64,000 nt of DNA from Malachius bipustulatus (lineage: Eukaryota; Arthropoda; Insecta; Coleoptera; Melyridae): assembly GCA_910589415.1 (NCBI GenBank), contig OU342639.1, positions 8,626,268-8,690,267 on the forward strand, given 5' to 3'. The translations under genes were made by a program, and so were the position numbers. Shown here in pieces: positions 46,521-59,509 of the stretch (position 1 is its first letter; every line of letters begins with the position of its first letter). The notes below the pieces were generated by a model. It searched no databases and was not told the origin of the DNA. It was given only the letters and a program-made list of their open reading frames with translations.

Positions 46521-48319
46521 CAGTGATGCACGTTGATTTATTCTATTTATAAAAACAAACCATGTATTTTCCATTTAAGTCGTAAATAGAGAAAAAAAGT
46601 TCCTCGCCCTGGCCGAGAGTGTGGCTGGCCAAAACGTGACTAACTTGATTTTGGTGAAAATTCTGGGATCTAGTCGGCTTTAAAAATTTTTGAAATGTCA
46701 GATGAATAGTTTTTGACGTCCTAAGTAAGCCAACAAAAAATTATTTAATAATTTCCAATATTAAGAAAAATATGGCCAAAATAAGAAAATCTCGATTTGT
46801 CAGTTTTTTCAGGATATTTCAGGAGCTTCTATGTCTTGACGGATTCGAGATAGCCACAAAATAGAGCATCTTTCCTCCAATTTAACGGACCATGTGTCTC
46901 TTAGCGTTTAGGAGATACCAAAGATTAGCTCTGAAATAAGGGACACACTGTATTTACAGAGTGAGTTATTATTGGTAGAAACCTGTATGAATGTTTTTTT
47001 TTAACCTGAAAGACGCACGGAAGTGTCTCCTAAAAGGCGCATCTTTTTCTCCATTTAACCGAGTCTGTATCGCTAACCGTTTCCGATATCCCAAATCTGG
47101 CCCCATTAAATTTGCATAACCGTGTGTATGACAGAACCGTCACTGAAGTTAAAGATTCGGGTTCTACTTTAACAGATTCTCCTCCTTCCTGCCACAAGTA
47201 CACTTTAACGCTTTTTTGATTTCTGAGACGTTACCAAAATAATTTACTCGATCTTAGTTTTCAAATTTGTACAAGTCATTTGCACTAATAGGTACATATT
47301 ATACTTGTATTGAAAGAAAAGTAATTAGAAGTGACAACGTGAATTCTACAGAAAATAAATGAAGTTATATGGATAATTATTTATAAAAGAGTCTGCTAAA
47401 ATAGTTCAAATAACCGCAATAATAATTACTGAATTACGAACAGAAATGATTCTCTCAGAGGTGTTTACATCGTTTTAACCGCCATCCAATTACATTTAAG
47501 CGACGATATTGATATCATAAAATAAAGGAACTGTAGAGAAAAAGTGGAAGCACGATGACACCGTATCAATGGACCATTGTCATTTGATCGACTCACATGA
47601 CAATGGCTTTGACACTTGATGGCTTAAGGATTCTCACACATTCTAGGTACATCTAATATTTGATCTGAAATTTTGTTCAAACGTTCGAACTAATTTCGTA
47701 AGCTCCACACAGACTCACAGTGCCTTTTTCTATATAATCATGGAGTTACTGTCACACAAACGACAAACGACTTTGTATTCGTAACGATTCCTTTTTTTAA
47801 TGTTACGAGTTGTTAGGAACATTCCTAGAGCAGGATTATTGAATTCAAAGGGTATTAAGAAATATGAGAAAATAAATTTATTTCCTTTCACAGGAAAAAC
47901 ATTTTTCAACACGTCCTCTATTAGAGTGGCTTCATGTGTTCAGACCCAGACGTAAAGGAAACTTAATAACGAAGCCCTGATTTTTTCGACACTAAAGAAT
48001 ATTATAAAGGCGTGTTACTCAATGGGTATCAGATTCATTGCACAAAAAAGCATTAAGGATTCTGCGAGTTTATGAAAAGAATTTTAAGATTTATTGGAAA
48101 TAATTTATATTCATACCTCTGTAAAATCTAGATTGTGCAAAAGTTGAATATGATAAAGTTGCCATTTATCTCATTACCTCTTCATACTTATAGCCTTGTT
48201 AATAAGCACAGATCTAAATATAGAAGCCACTACATGATCTAAAAGTGGTGGAGATGGACAGAAACAGAAATTGGGAGACACCGTCAAAATCACCTAAAAT
48301 TATTGGTGAAGTCGCTTAG
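46521..48319. other. unrecognised, with half of a foldback-5-type element
   Basis: 46660-46965 matches the right arm of foldback 5 (AAATTTTTGAAATGTCAGAT, CAGTTTTTTCAGGATATTTC) without its partner arm, so it is a half-element or deletion product. The rest shows nothing recognisable. Confidence 0.55.
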
Positions 48320-48890
48320 ATTGGTCTAAGTCAACTTCAGAAAAGATTGTTGCACGACTATTCTTTGCAAGGCAGCATCTTATAGATGGAACCAAGCAGA
48401 ATGGGGCCTAGTTTCATCCAACCATGAATCAACTGGGCACAATGATGATCGAATATCTACGTGCTTGGAGACGACGAAACGAACGATTTTTGGATCAACA
48501 TGTGACGGATATATTATAGTGGCAATTCCACCTCCATGTTTTGGTACTCAGAGTTACATGGATGAAGTTCTCCTTCCACATGTTTACCGTTTACAAAAAA
48601 TATGGGCGAGAACTTCATCCTTCAGCAAGATAATGCTCGGCCCTATGATGCTCTATTTACTAGGAATTTCTTGGAGGACACCGGCATCACGCAAACATAG
48701 CCAGACATGAACCCCATAGAGCATTTATGGGATGAACTGGATCGTCGTCTTAGGAGGCATCAGTTCTCTCTCAGGAATGGGAAACATCCCACAGCAGTTC
48801 ATCGGACGTTTAATTGGTAGCAAGCGACGGAGATGTGAGACCGTAAATGATACCAGCAGCGGTCATACTCGTTATAGATATTCCTTTGAT
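48320..48890 (+). pseudogene. Tc1-like transposase relic
   Basis: Frames in succession spell the C-terminal catalytic half of a Tc1-type transposase. ARQHLIDG and WNQAEWGLV (48370-48410) are followed by a DDR segment and AWRRRNERFLDQHVTD (48460-48510). Then come SYMDEVLLPHVYRL (48550), NFILQQDNARPYDALFTRNF (48610, with the catalytic Asp in QQDNARP) and EDTGIT.T, a stop, and PDMNPIEHLWDELDRRLRRH (48700), which carries the acidic residue in IEHLWDE. Last is IPQQFIGRLI and HTRY (48785-48880). This order, including SPD/PDMNPIEHLWD, is diagnostic of the DD34E Tc1 group. At least three frameshifts and two stops are present. No DNA-binding N-terminus or terminal repeats were found. Confidence 0.85.
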
Positions 48891-51800
48891 GGTGGTTGTA
48901 GCGTGCGCTTTTCCGTATCTGTTTCGAATGAATTTTCGAATAGAAAAGGCGTAGGAAAATGGCGTTCCTTTGGAATGCTACACTCCGCTGGTTTTATAGT
49001 CTGAGGCATAGTAGCGAGATCGAATTATGAGTCTGTCGGTTGGAGTCTGTCACATGCCAGTCGACGAGGTGACAGAGCGATGTAACGGATAACCGACCAT
49101 GCGCTTATTTATCGATTGAATTGTGAGGTCGAGAACCGGACTAGATTGGCTGAGTCGTTCTTGTTGTCTGGAATACCGTTGAGTGAACATGGTTTGAATT
49201 GTTTGAATGGTTTGAACAGTGAATTATTTAGTTATTGTTTCGTGTAGTGGTTGCTTGAAACTCAGGTATGAAGTTGTTGTTTTAGTTTTATTTAGCAAAG
49301 CTAATGTTTTATGTCGTTCTAATTAGGTAGGATGAGTTTGTGGATGCTGATTGCCAGGGAATAGTTATTAGAAGCCCGACGTGGACAATGTGATTCATTT
49401 CGGTAAGAACTAAAGATGGCGTTTGGTAAAATTTCAAATGGTAATTTTTTAATTTAATTTCAGGTTTTCTATTTTTGGCCTTTCCGTTTGGCTTTTCCTT
49501 TTTGTTTTTGACTTTTGACTTCCGTTTTTCGTTTCGGAATGTCCCGATTGTAGTTTCTGGTATGGGATCATCATTTACTCAAGAGTTTTGCTGATGTGAG
49601 CAGTCTGCAGGAATGGCGTTCCTTGGATAAAGCGGAGCCATCTTATTTTGTTTTTTTATGGTCTAGACCGATGATGGTGGTCTAAATCAACGGTGGAAGG
49701 AGGAAGCGTTGTTCTCCATCCTCTTTTTGGATCGTCCCGTTTCTCTTGCTTTTCAACTTGAAGTACGAATTGGACTGCAAGGTACCTTATCAGATTTATT
49801 TTGTAATTCATTTATGTTCTCTAAAATGAGAAACACATCAACCAAATGATGTTATTGGAGTGATTTAATTTGGACCATTGTGACCAGTAAATGAGTTTGA
49901 GAATATCTAATTGATATTACATTTTTTGTATATTGCTAAACTGAACTATACCAAGCCGGTATAATGTTGTCATTTCTTTTATTAAGCTAAATTTTTAATT
50001 TAGTAAAGTTATTATTTGGCCCAATTAAGTAAGGTTAAATGTGTAAATCTTAGTAAATGCCTATTGAAGGTGGTATGGTGGTCACTTATAGACCAATTAT
50101 CTTTTAAAATTGAAAATGACTTTGTCTAATCTTTGATGTTATGTATAATGTTTAGTTGATAAGTGGAAAAATCCTAATTTTAAGTAAATAATCTCACGAT
50201 ACACTACTATCGATTCCTGGAAATTTAATTTTGTTTAATTGGAGCATTCCAATAAATTGTTAATTATTAGTGTGTCTTTTATTTTAGTGTTTGTGTGACC
50301 TGTAATTTAAATATTCACAACGTAGGGCAGGTCAAGCTTTTTTGGAAACTTTTTGGAAATTTTTTTTTGAGACAAAATTGATCTAGACGATCACTTAAAA
50401 ATTTGTAACTTCATTTTAAGATCCTTAACACCCTCTGTTCTGCTTTGGGTTCAAATAAATTTGAAAGTACCCGAACGGAGCCAGAGGGAATAGCACCCTC
50501 TGCTCGCACATTTTTTCTTTTGGCATATTTATCTGAAATTTTAAATTAAGCGAGCAAAAAAGGGCTACATGGTATAAATTTTTTATCGTTGATCTTGTTA
50601 TCAAATAAAGACTTTCTGGGTTATTTTAATACTGTCTTGCCTTCTTACCAGTAACACCAACATTATTTGACTTGAGTCTTGAAACCGTAAGGCAAGTGCC
50701 CTTAAAACTACCAAAACTCTGATAGCAAGAGCTGTCTAAAGGGCCTAATTACCAAAGAGCAACCGGTGCCTCTGACCATAGCGACCTTAAATGTCTGTGA
50801 AACTGCATTGCAAAGTTACAAATAAAGATTTGGACCATATGTGTTAAGAACGCCGGTCTGAGTGAATTTCGGTAATATTATTGGTAAGTAAAAGAGTTGA
50901 TCTACCTTCAAGCTTGAGGAAATTCTGACAGTTACAAGGGTCTGAAATGTGCTATAAAAATCTGATAAAATTGATCTTTCTTAGGTCTGCAACAGTCTAA
51001 ATGAATAATTTTAGACCATCGCAGGTGTAAACTAACCTGCTTTCATGCAAAGAATACCAGTCTTGCAGGGGGAGGTAAAAAGATGTTGCAGGGGATCTAG
51101 GAAAAGAGGGGACTAGAGCTCACAGAATTGAGTCAATGGGTACCAGAGACCTAAAAGAGCCCGAATGTAGCAGTAAAAATATTTTTAAGTACCATCGAAT
51201 AGTCATAAAAAGAAGTGGTAGGAACAATCTCTTTCCACAACGAATGATAATATCGGCAAACATTTGGCCCAAGTCTGCAGGGAGTTTGAATCAATCATTC
51301 AAGCCTGTTAAAGAGCGATTTAACTTTTGGTGGTTAAGGATAAGCTCAAAAAAGTCGATTTTGGTACGAAGGTGCATTCCAAGTCCAAGTCACGTCACCT
51401 CGTAATGCAGACATACACTAACCTTGGGTGTTGGAGAACTTCGAGAACACCCTTGCCGCTTGATTCATATAAAATTTTGAAAAAATATAGTGACCGGATT
51501 GTCTGCGAGGGAACTACAAAAAAGTGTTACCCTAATTTTGTGCAGTAATATAGAAGGTGAAATCATAATGTGAAGATTTGGTGAGCAAAGGTAAATAAAA
51601 ATCCATTCTCATCTCCCATGCAGTAATATGTGTACAATCGGAAACTATTACCTTCTGAGGTAAAACCTGCCATAAATTATGTTGAGAGGGCAAGAAAGGG
51701 TCATAAAAATATTTTTTTTCACTCCGCTTGGTAAACTGTTCAAGTGTAATTTCAATTACCTTTTAACATTTTAGACAACCTGTATTACAAGATGATATAG

Positions 51801-51894
51801 GTATAGTAAATACTGTATTTTAAGACGTATGTATATCTTTTTATTCGGCTTCCCTAATATTGAAGGTCATCGACCGTCGATAGTTCGAAAACCG
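48891..51894. other. no recognised gene
   Basis: AT-rich intergenic sequence. A small run of TTTGAATGGTTTGAA-type repeats lies at 49188-49222. Frames at 51136-51405 and 51327-51548 have no familiar motif. Confidence 0.4.
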
Positions 51895-52045
51895 TCAAGA
51901 TTCGAGCGGTGATCGTGATCGTCTAGTTTTAACCTCGTGGACTTTCTATGTTGTGTTGTAATAGTATCGTAGCAAAGGCTACGAAAATGCTCAAGTTAGC
52001 CAATTTTGGGAGAAAGGAAATATTATTGAAACACTATGATTGTCT
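51895..52045 (-). repeat. dispersed repeat D, copy 2 (inverted)
   Basis: This block is the inverted counterpart of 34799-34950. It shares GCTAAC, TTTTCGTAGC..GCTACG and ACTAGACGATCACGATC. The two copies are 17 kb apart, so they can pair only across the RGS promoter region. Class unknown. Confidence 0.75.
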
Positions 52046-53276
52046 ATCTAAGCGTCGAGAGTCCATTCCTTTTTCGGAGGTCGACCAGTGAATATTAAGT
52101 TATTACCTGACTCCCGTAATATTGTCAAATTCGTTAGTATCTTTGAAATCCACTCCTTTGTCAGTTTATTTCAATAATTATCAATCTCTTTGGAATAAGA
52201 AATGTTCCATATTTTGTACGTAAACTCTTTCCTATTATTAATGTTAACTTTAACTTTCACCCATTTAGGCCGTTTTAGAAATGATACGGAAATAGCTTAC
52301 CGGACTTTTGATTAGTAGCAGATATAATCGCCTAGAGAACTGTCATAATTATTATAATTGTCGTAGGTTAAAATGTTCCGGGTAATGAGCAATTTACGTG
52401 TGGAAGCTTGACGGTTATCACACAGTATAAAATACTATAAGTTCACCTTTGTGGAAGTGGTAGTCGATAAAGAATTATGGACAACATTAGTCGCGATGTT
52501 AAAATAAAACGTATTGTGAGCTTTCTATGCCAGCTAATGATTCCCTTTATTACTTATCGATTTCAAGCCTGAAGGCATTGGTCGAAAGCTTTCGAATGGA
52601 ACGTGAAATATCAATGTCAGGGAATATCAGGAAAGTTGGGCAGATCTTAAGAACTTTTTAAACACTCCCCTAAAAACGTGGTTCAAACTTTTAATTTTCG
52701 AACGACTGTTAATTTCTCAGATTGCTTCGTGAGAATGACTGCTTACTTAAAATAATCAATGGCCGTATTTGAACTTCCAATCTAAAAGTTATTTTTAAAT
52801 AAAAGTTCGCGTGCGCAAGGTTTGTCATTTGGATTTGAAGCAGCTGAATTGATGTCGTTCCCATATACATATTTAATTTTTATATACCTCCAGCAATCAC
52901 GGTTAAAAGGTTTTTGCTTTTTAATCCGGGGCTGAATACTGACCGACTCGACGTATATTAACAGATTTATTAAACTGGATTTAGTTAGATTAGCATTTAT
53001 TTGCTGCATGGTAATTAAAACGGTTTTGACATTATCCTGTAACTTTATTACGTGCTGACTATATTTTACGGATGAATATTGAGCAGCGTCCTAATTATCA
53101 TACCTTTCCACGTAATCACCCTGTTTCCCAACAAAAACTTCCCTGATTGGATACAAGTAATTACGAAAGTATGGATTAATAATTATTTTCACCACCCCTA
53201 CCGTCTGAGTCACTATCGCAGAAGTAATCTTCGGGCTCAGAATGTCTACCTTATTTTTGAATCCAATGTACCTATA
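52046..53276. other. no recognised gene
   Basis: AT-rich sequence without recognisable coding or repeat structure. Confidence 0.4.
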
Positions 53277-54687
53277 CAGGGTGTCCCGTAATTAGCGTGC
53301 AATACTGAAACAGCAGATTCTATTTTCAAAAATATGAAAAAAGTTCTCATAAAAATAGGTCGAGAAATGCTTCCTAAGGGGGCTACAGCCCCCGAAAGGG
53401 GAGCCCATGAAGATGGTTTTTATTTAATACCTCCGAACCCGTTCAAGATAGAAAAGTGAAATTTTGGGAATTTATCAAACTTTTTATGGCCAATAAGATG
53501 CAATTACAAAAATTAAAAAATTTCCATCAGGGGGGGGTCAGATAGGTGAAGAGTGAGGTTAAATCACCCTAACTTTTTTTGTATGTACCTCGTGCTAGGA
53601 TTTGAGATCAGATTATGAAATGTTGAAGTTTTTTACACAAAAAAGGTCGTCTTACTGAATTTCGATAACATGCACCGTTTTCGCTTAAAATCGATTTGAA
53701 AATTACCTTACATGGCATAAAAATTCATATTGAAACACAAATAGAGAAAAATATTCAACGTAGGCCATGGATCACGGGATGTAATAAGTAACAGTTTGTT
53801 TGAAAATTGTGTTTCACGCTAATTAAGTAGAAGAAAGAGAAAATTTATAGAGCAAAAAAATGGCAAAAATTTTCAACAGCATGATTCCTATGATGGGGTC
53901 TCCCCTGACCGCGAGCACGTCAAAAATTGCCATTTTCCGGTAAACATTGACGTATGCGGGTGAACATTTGACGTGTAGGAGCTCTTCGGTTTGAAAATCG
54001 TCGTCGGTATTCATACTCAGCCGCCAGATCACGACCATTGCAGAATCCATATACGAACTGCATTTCAGCCAGCTCTTGGTTAATGAAATTTTCCATTTTT
54101 ACAAAACAGTACTCAATAAATTTTCTTTTTCTTCTACTTAATTAGCGTGAAACACAATTTTCAAACAAACTGTTACTTATTACATCCAGTGATCCATGCG
54201 GCCTACGTTGAATATTTTTCTCTAGTTGTGTTTCAATATGAATTTTTATGCCATGTAAGGTAATTTTCAAATCGATTTTAAGCGAAAACGGTGCATGTTA
54301 TCGAAATTCAGCAAGACGACCTTTTTTGTGTAAAAAACTTCAACATTTCATAATCTGATCTCAAATGCTGGCACGAGGTACATACAAAAAAATTTAGGGT
54401 GATTTTAGCCTCACTCTTCACCTATCTGACCCCCCCTTATGGAAATTTTTTTAATTTTTGTAATTGCATCTTATTGGCAATAAAAATTTGATAAATTCCC
54501 AAAATTTCACTTTTCTATCTTGAACGGGTTCGGAGATAATAAATAAAACCATCTTCATGGGCTCCCCTTTCGGGGGCTGTAGCCCCCTTAGGAAGCATTT
54601 CTCGACCTATTTTTATAGGAACTTTTTTTCATATTTTTGAAAATAGAATCTGCTGTTTCAGTATTGCACGCTAATTACGGGACACCC
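53277..54687. mobile_element. foldback element 6 with transposase remnant in loop
   Basis: Arms 53277-53852 and 54112-54687 are near-perfect inverted copies of 576 bases each. The left end is CAGGGTGTCCCGTAATTAGC after TA (53275-53276); the right end is the complement of GGGTGTCCCGTAATTAGC, with its last few bases eroded. Shared arm sequence includes GGGGGCTACAGCCCCCGAAA (itself palindromic) and CATGCACCGTTTTCGC. The 259-base loop holds the start of a transposase-like ORF on the minus strand. TA flanks and the loop ORF point to a mariner-like parent element. Confidence 0.92.
53920..54096 (-). pseudogene. N-terminal helix-turn-helix domain (DUF4817-like)
   Basis: A 58-codon frame starts with Met at 54096 and ends in TGA at 53922-53920. 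It reads MENFINQELAEMQFVYGFCN, then GRDLAAEYEYRRRFSNRRAP and TRQMFTRIRQCLPENGNF. This follows the DUF4817 pattern of insect mariner-like transposases: an E.ADM...YG start, then A...Y..RFPNRR.P, then TF..I.QRL.E.GSF. The stop falls where the family has a linker, and RARGQGRP continues in frame after it, like the usual GRPR linker. Catalytic parts are absent because the loop ends at 53853. It occupies most of the foldback loop, with the start codon 16 bases from the arm. Related catalytic domain remains are at 35812-36258. Confidence 0.82.
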
Positions 54688-56774
54688 ATATTCCTTCGCT
54701 TAATTATTCAAAATAAGCACCGTCAAAACTCCGTCAACCATTCAGTGAAGGTACGTAGGTACTGTAGCTTTCTTCAGTTAACTCACCACTGGGTTTTTTA
54801 GCGTCAATTTTTATGTTCTGAAAGGTTATGAAGTCAAGATGACTGATGCCGTTTTGAAAAGATTAATTTTGTAATATTTGATTTATTGCTTATTGCTTGA
54901 TTTATAGCTATTTTTCCAGTTAAATTTGTAATAATGGAACTCTCGAAAGCGCTGGAAATGATACTAATTTTACCTTTTTAATTTATTGCTCGTAACAAAT
55001 TGTTAAATTACTTATCTGACACCATCCGTTTTCGAGAGTTCACGCTGTGAACTATCATGTAACTGGAATTGGCGCGAAAGTGACATTTCCACGAAATTCC
55101 ACGAATGGCTGAGTCATCATTGAGAATGTAAACAAACAAGAATTATAAATAAACAAGAAACTAGAATTGTTAACCAAACGATTAATTGATAAAAGCAATC
55201 TTGTGTCCCTTAGGAATAATATTTGGGCGAATCGCTCTATATTCCCTGCACATTTTCTAACCATGTATCTATTCGATCGTTATTCTTATTTTATCTTGCC
55301 TCTTCTTTAATCGATGCTATATTTAAATTGTCCACAGAACATTCTTGACTTAATTATTAATTTATTTATTTATACTCCATGAACATATTTATTCGACATA
55401 ACAACTGTCCAACCGCTTATTATTCGTCATGATTTCAAATAGATCATTATTGAATTGCAAATTCAGGTTATCTTATTTTGTAATAATTTCCTGTGAATTC
55501 ATTCAATGAAACGACATTCAAGTATTGATCTACGTGAAACTTAATTTCAAAGGAGTGGATCATTTTGATTGATAATTGTTTGCCGATCTATTGAACTGCA
55601 TATGAAAGGGCCTTATGTGAATCTAACTAACATTATCGTTCTTGCCAGGGAGGCCAATTAAAGAGCCAACGGGTATTATCCTAATCGGCCCTCGGACATC
55701 TCCAACTCAATAGGTAGCATCCTCACCGGACCATTCCCACGGTTATCTTGAAGACCCAGATTTCAGTGGTAATGATTCAGTTTCAAATTATTCGCGTGAA
55801 TGTCTCGGTGTGAAAGAGGGTTCATTAGATTTGGTTACACTTGTCGAGACGATTGATCTACTTTTTTCAGACACCACAGTTGATTTTTTCCAAATTTGAG
55901 ACTGAGAACGAGTTCTTTCCGCCGGGCTCTTTTCTCGGGAGTTTCAGGTTAGTTCCAGAGCGCGACACGCGGTTATGGGGCTTCAAGTAACGTAAAATAA
56001 AGTTAGGTGTACCTATTTAAAATTCCGTTGTTTCATTCATCTCAAATCTCTCACTTTTCGCTTCATGTCTGTATATAAAAGAACCAATAAAAAAAGAAAA
56101 CGTAACGTAGAGTCCTATGGGCTCCAACGATCACATCATAAAATCATTTGTTCCTCTATGCTATCAGGAGTAGATAAAGTATTGTACAATATCTCGCGTA
56201 GAAAGACAATTTCGCACTTGCGGAAAATTTCACTTTCAATTCTTGCTATATAATACACTATTTCTTAATCAGTGATAGAGGAGCCCATTAAACAGGGAAA
56301 TAATCTTAGTTACTTTTTGTCTTGAATGAATATTAAAGGAGAAATAGCCTTCTCTATACGATTTTTTTTTCTCTAACTTTATATTATGTTTCTTACGGCA
56401 ACACTGTAAAGACACTTATTCTGAATCATTCAGAGACATCCGTTTTCAGATAAGAAAGAAACTGATTTCCCTCTTACGAGCTAGTAGCTCGTAAGAGTTA
56501 CTAAAAACGATTACTGGAGTTTAACAACTCTCTCGCGTAGACCAATTATTTTATATTCCAGTAATACTCGTTCCAGTGAGTCGTTCCAGTCGAGCAAATG
56601 GATCGGTTTTCTATTAAATGACGCGAATTGCCTCTCCCACTACAGTAGGTATAGCTATGATGTTCCCGTGTAGTGGAGTCTCTGAGCAACAATGTGGGTA
56701 CAGAGACTGCTCTTGCAATATCTGATGATCTCTTCAACGGGAAACATTACCTAGCGCTCCTTGTGATACTTCCA
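54688..56774. other. no recognised gene
   Basis: AT-rich sequence. Short frames at 55055-55264, 56065-56253 and 56546-56737 show no motif. Confidence 0.4.
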
Positions 56775-57590
56775 GTCATTTCTTCAAGAATGACATTTCG
56801 CAGGCATTCGATACTGTATTCAAAATCAACAATACACTAACCGGTAACCAGCAACTATTAACTCCCAATCAATTCCTTCCTGCCAGATAGACATTTTCCA
56901 GTAGAGTTCAACAATGAATACATTCCCATAGATTCTGGTGTCCCTTAGAGTAGCGTCCTGGGACCGCTGCTCTTCCTAATTTATACAGCTGACATCCCGG
57001 AAACAAACGGAACAATAATTGCCACCTTCGCAGACGATGTAGCAATTCTCTCCGTAAGTGAATATTCGGTCAGAGTTTCTTCCAACCTACAAGAACACCT
57101 CAATATACCTACACCTCAACCACTTTCCCGCTTGTACTCATGGCGAATATACGCACGCACACTGCAACAGAAGTAAAGTACATGGGCTTTCACGTCGACC
57201 AAAGACTAATATGGAATAAGCAGATGCAAACCAAATTAAGGCACCCCTTGTCTAGAAAACTATCACTTTCAAATAAAATTCTGCTGTACAAAACGATGTT
57301 AAAACATATATGGGCTCCAGTTATGGGGATGTGCAAAACCATTATCACGAAATATCATACAAAGGTTCCAGTCGTAAGTATGAAGATCAATAGCTAACGC
57401 ACCATGGTACGTGAGCAATCAGACACTCCACAACGACATGAAGATCAGCTTAATCAGAGATGTGTTCACCGAATGTCAATCAGGCACAACGGCCGAACCA
57501 CCAACCATGAAAACGAGTTTATAGATAGATGACTTATACAGTTAGTAGGAGTCCTGCCACTCGAAGATCTTCTTGAATAGTGAACAATAT
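56775..57590 (+). pseudogene. Jockey reverse transcriptase relic
   Basis: Frames in order give ISQAFD (motif A, 56797), RHFPVEFNNEYIPIDSGVP (56887) and a stop in place of the Gln of PQG. Then come SSVLGPLLFLIYTADIPETN (56951) and IIATFADDVAILS (catalytic FADD, 57011). After a gap follow ATEVKYMGFHVDQRLIWNK (57167), LSLSNKILLYKTMLKHIWAP (57261), and in another frame NAPWYVSNQTLHNDMKISLI (57400) and RDVFTECQSG (57460). TADIP, ATFADD, NKILLYK and NAPWYV..QTLH are hallmarks of the insect Jockey clade. Several stops and frameshifts and an internal deletion of the thumb linker (QLW region) make it inactive. No endonuclease or gag remains nearby. Confidence 0.87.
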
Positions 57591-59509
57591 GGGGAAAGAA
57601 ACAGCGAACTGTCGATTATCGGAAACTATATAACAAACAGGAAGTCAGAGATCCGAGAAGTATTTACGAATGACGCAACTCTCTGTGCATTCATTGATGA
57701 GGAAAAATCCTTCCACATGACGTGACGATTCGGTTTGAAAAAGTTGGAGTTTCCATGATAGCACAGTAGAAAATATAAAGCAATTCGAATGAGAGTAAAT
57801 TCTTGTATCTCAGAATTAAAGAACATACACCACTGCCGTAAGGCTTAGCAATAATGAGAGTCTCCATTTATTTAGTAGGTATCAACGATCCAGTTTCAGG
57901 AATAAAGCTACTGGTGAATTTGGTCTCTTTGTAGACCACTTCTTTTGTAATCTATGTGTGGATAACTCCAGAGGTCGTTGTTTGAACGTTGAGACCAGCA
58001 TGACGAATTCGTTTGATGAATTGAGTGAAAGAAAGAAAAACTCCAACTCAGCTAGATACTCTAATAATAATTAACAACGAACGGAGAACTACAGTTCTCT
58101 GATGGGATTCGTTTTTTGCTGCTTTGTATTTTTATCAGACAACTAGTTACTTCAAAAATCGCGTCACTTATATGAACATAGCATGGTTGTGTAATCTCCG
58201 GCACTTAATAAGATCTTTGGAAACTTTTTCGCTTTTAATTTTACTTTTAGTAGTCCATACCTGATGACCTGATGACATTTAGACTCCAGTGGGAACTCCA
58301 ATGCGAAATCGCTTATATCTAGTCCCATGGTTAGTTTGCATTGTTTGACTGGCGAACTGCCACCTAAGCGACATCTCCCACGCAGCAACTGTGTCTGACA
58401 ACTTCAATTACTCTAATGTGCTTTCAGATCGTTTCCCAACCATCTACTCCCAACAATATCGTCTCCATATGAATGAGATTTCGCAGATTACCCAACTTAG
58501 TAATGAAATTAAGTTTCTATTTTAAACAGTAATTCGAATTCCCAACAGAGAGAACCTCTTTGAACAAGGTCGAAAATAGAAGTTAACGTGGAGCTGGCTG
58601 TGCATAAGAAACATTAAACAAATAAACGTAGTATATTATTTGTCAGAGCTCTAGGGGCTTAAATATTTTCCCTATATGGATGCATCGTGGCTCAGAGACA
58701 AAATGAAATCAAATTTTATTTCCCCGATTCCTTTAGAAGAATTGACTGGCAGCTAAAAGACTTTACATCAAACAAAGACTTGCGAGTGATTATTTAACAG
58801 TAACTAGACACTCTAAATATTGATTTCAAAACTGATACATCTAAAATTTAGGATAACGTCAGAGTGGGAAGATATACTCAGTAGAGTTGCACCTCCTCCT
58901 CTTTTATCGTCTCGTCTTTTTCTGATGATAATGATTATGGCATTTCCTCTTTTCTACTACGTGACTAAGAGACGAATAGTCTTCACTCGTCTCTTGGCAA
59001 AATTTTTAACCTCTTAGTTTCTTCTGGAAAATGCTCAACGGAAACATTAAAGGGTTCAAAAAAATGACAGAATGAAATCATCAGCTGTAGTTTTGGAAAA
59101 GCTTTCGCAGAGATTCTGTGTATGATGTTAATGTTAAATTTACCGTATCCGATACTCAGCAGCAGGTTTCATGAAAGGTCTTTCGATGATTTCTGATTTC
59201 TTTGCTTTTATCTAATTTGCCTGAGGGATTATATCGACTGCCTATACTTTTATTTAATTTAAAATATAAGTTTAATTCTCCTTGACAATTTCAATTAATT
59301 AATAATGGTTAATTTTAGAATTGGCCTGATGTTACCTTGCATAAGATAGTTCAATGCTTTGTGTCACATGGCTATAAAGATCGATCTATGTTGAAAATCA
59401 CCAATTTAATAGTGACCTGTTTTTTTTTATATAGTTTTTTCCCCCTTGGAGTTTGAAGCTTCTCTCTTGGGATTTTGAAATCCCTTTACTTACTTCTACA
59501 GGTATCCAT
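57591..59509. other. no recognised gene
   Basis: AT-rich sequence without recognisable genes. The minus-strand frame at 58164-58388 was examined and not accepted. Confidence 0.4.

Noticed and set aside
58164..58388. Possible retroviral-type aspartic protease on the minus strand
   Set aside because: No DTG/DSG active-site motif and no flap pattern; similarity was only impressionistic.
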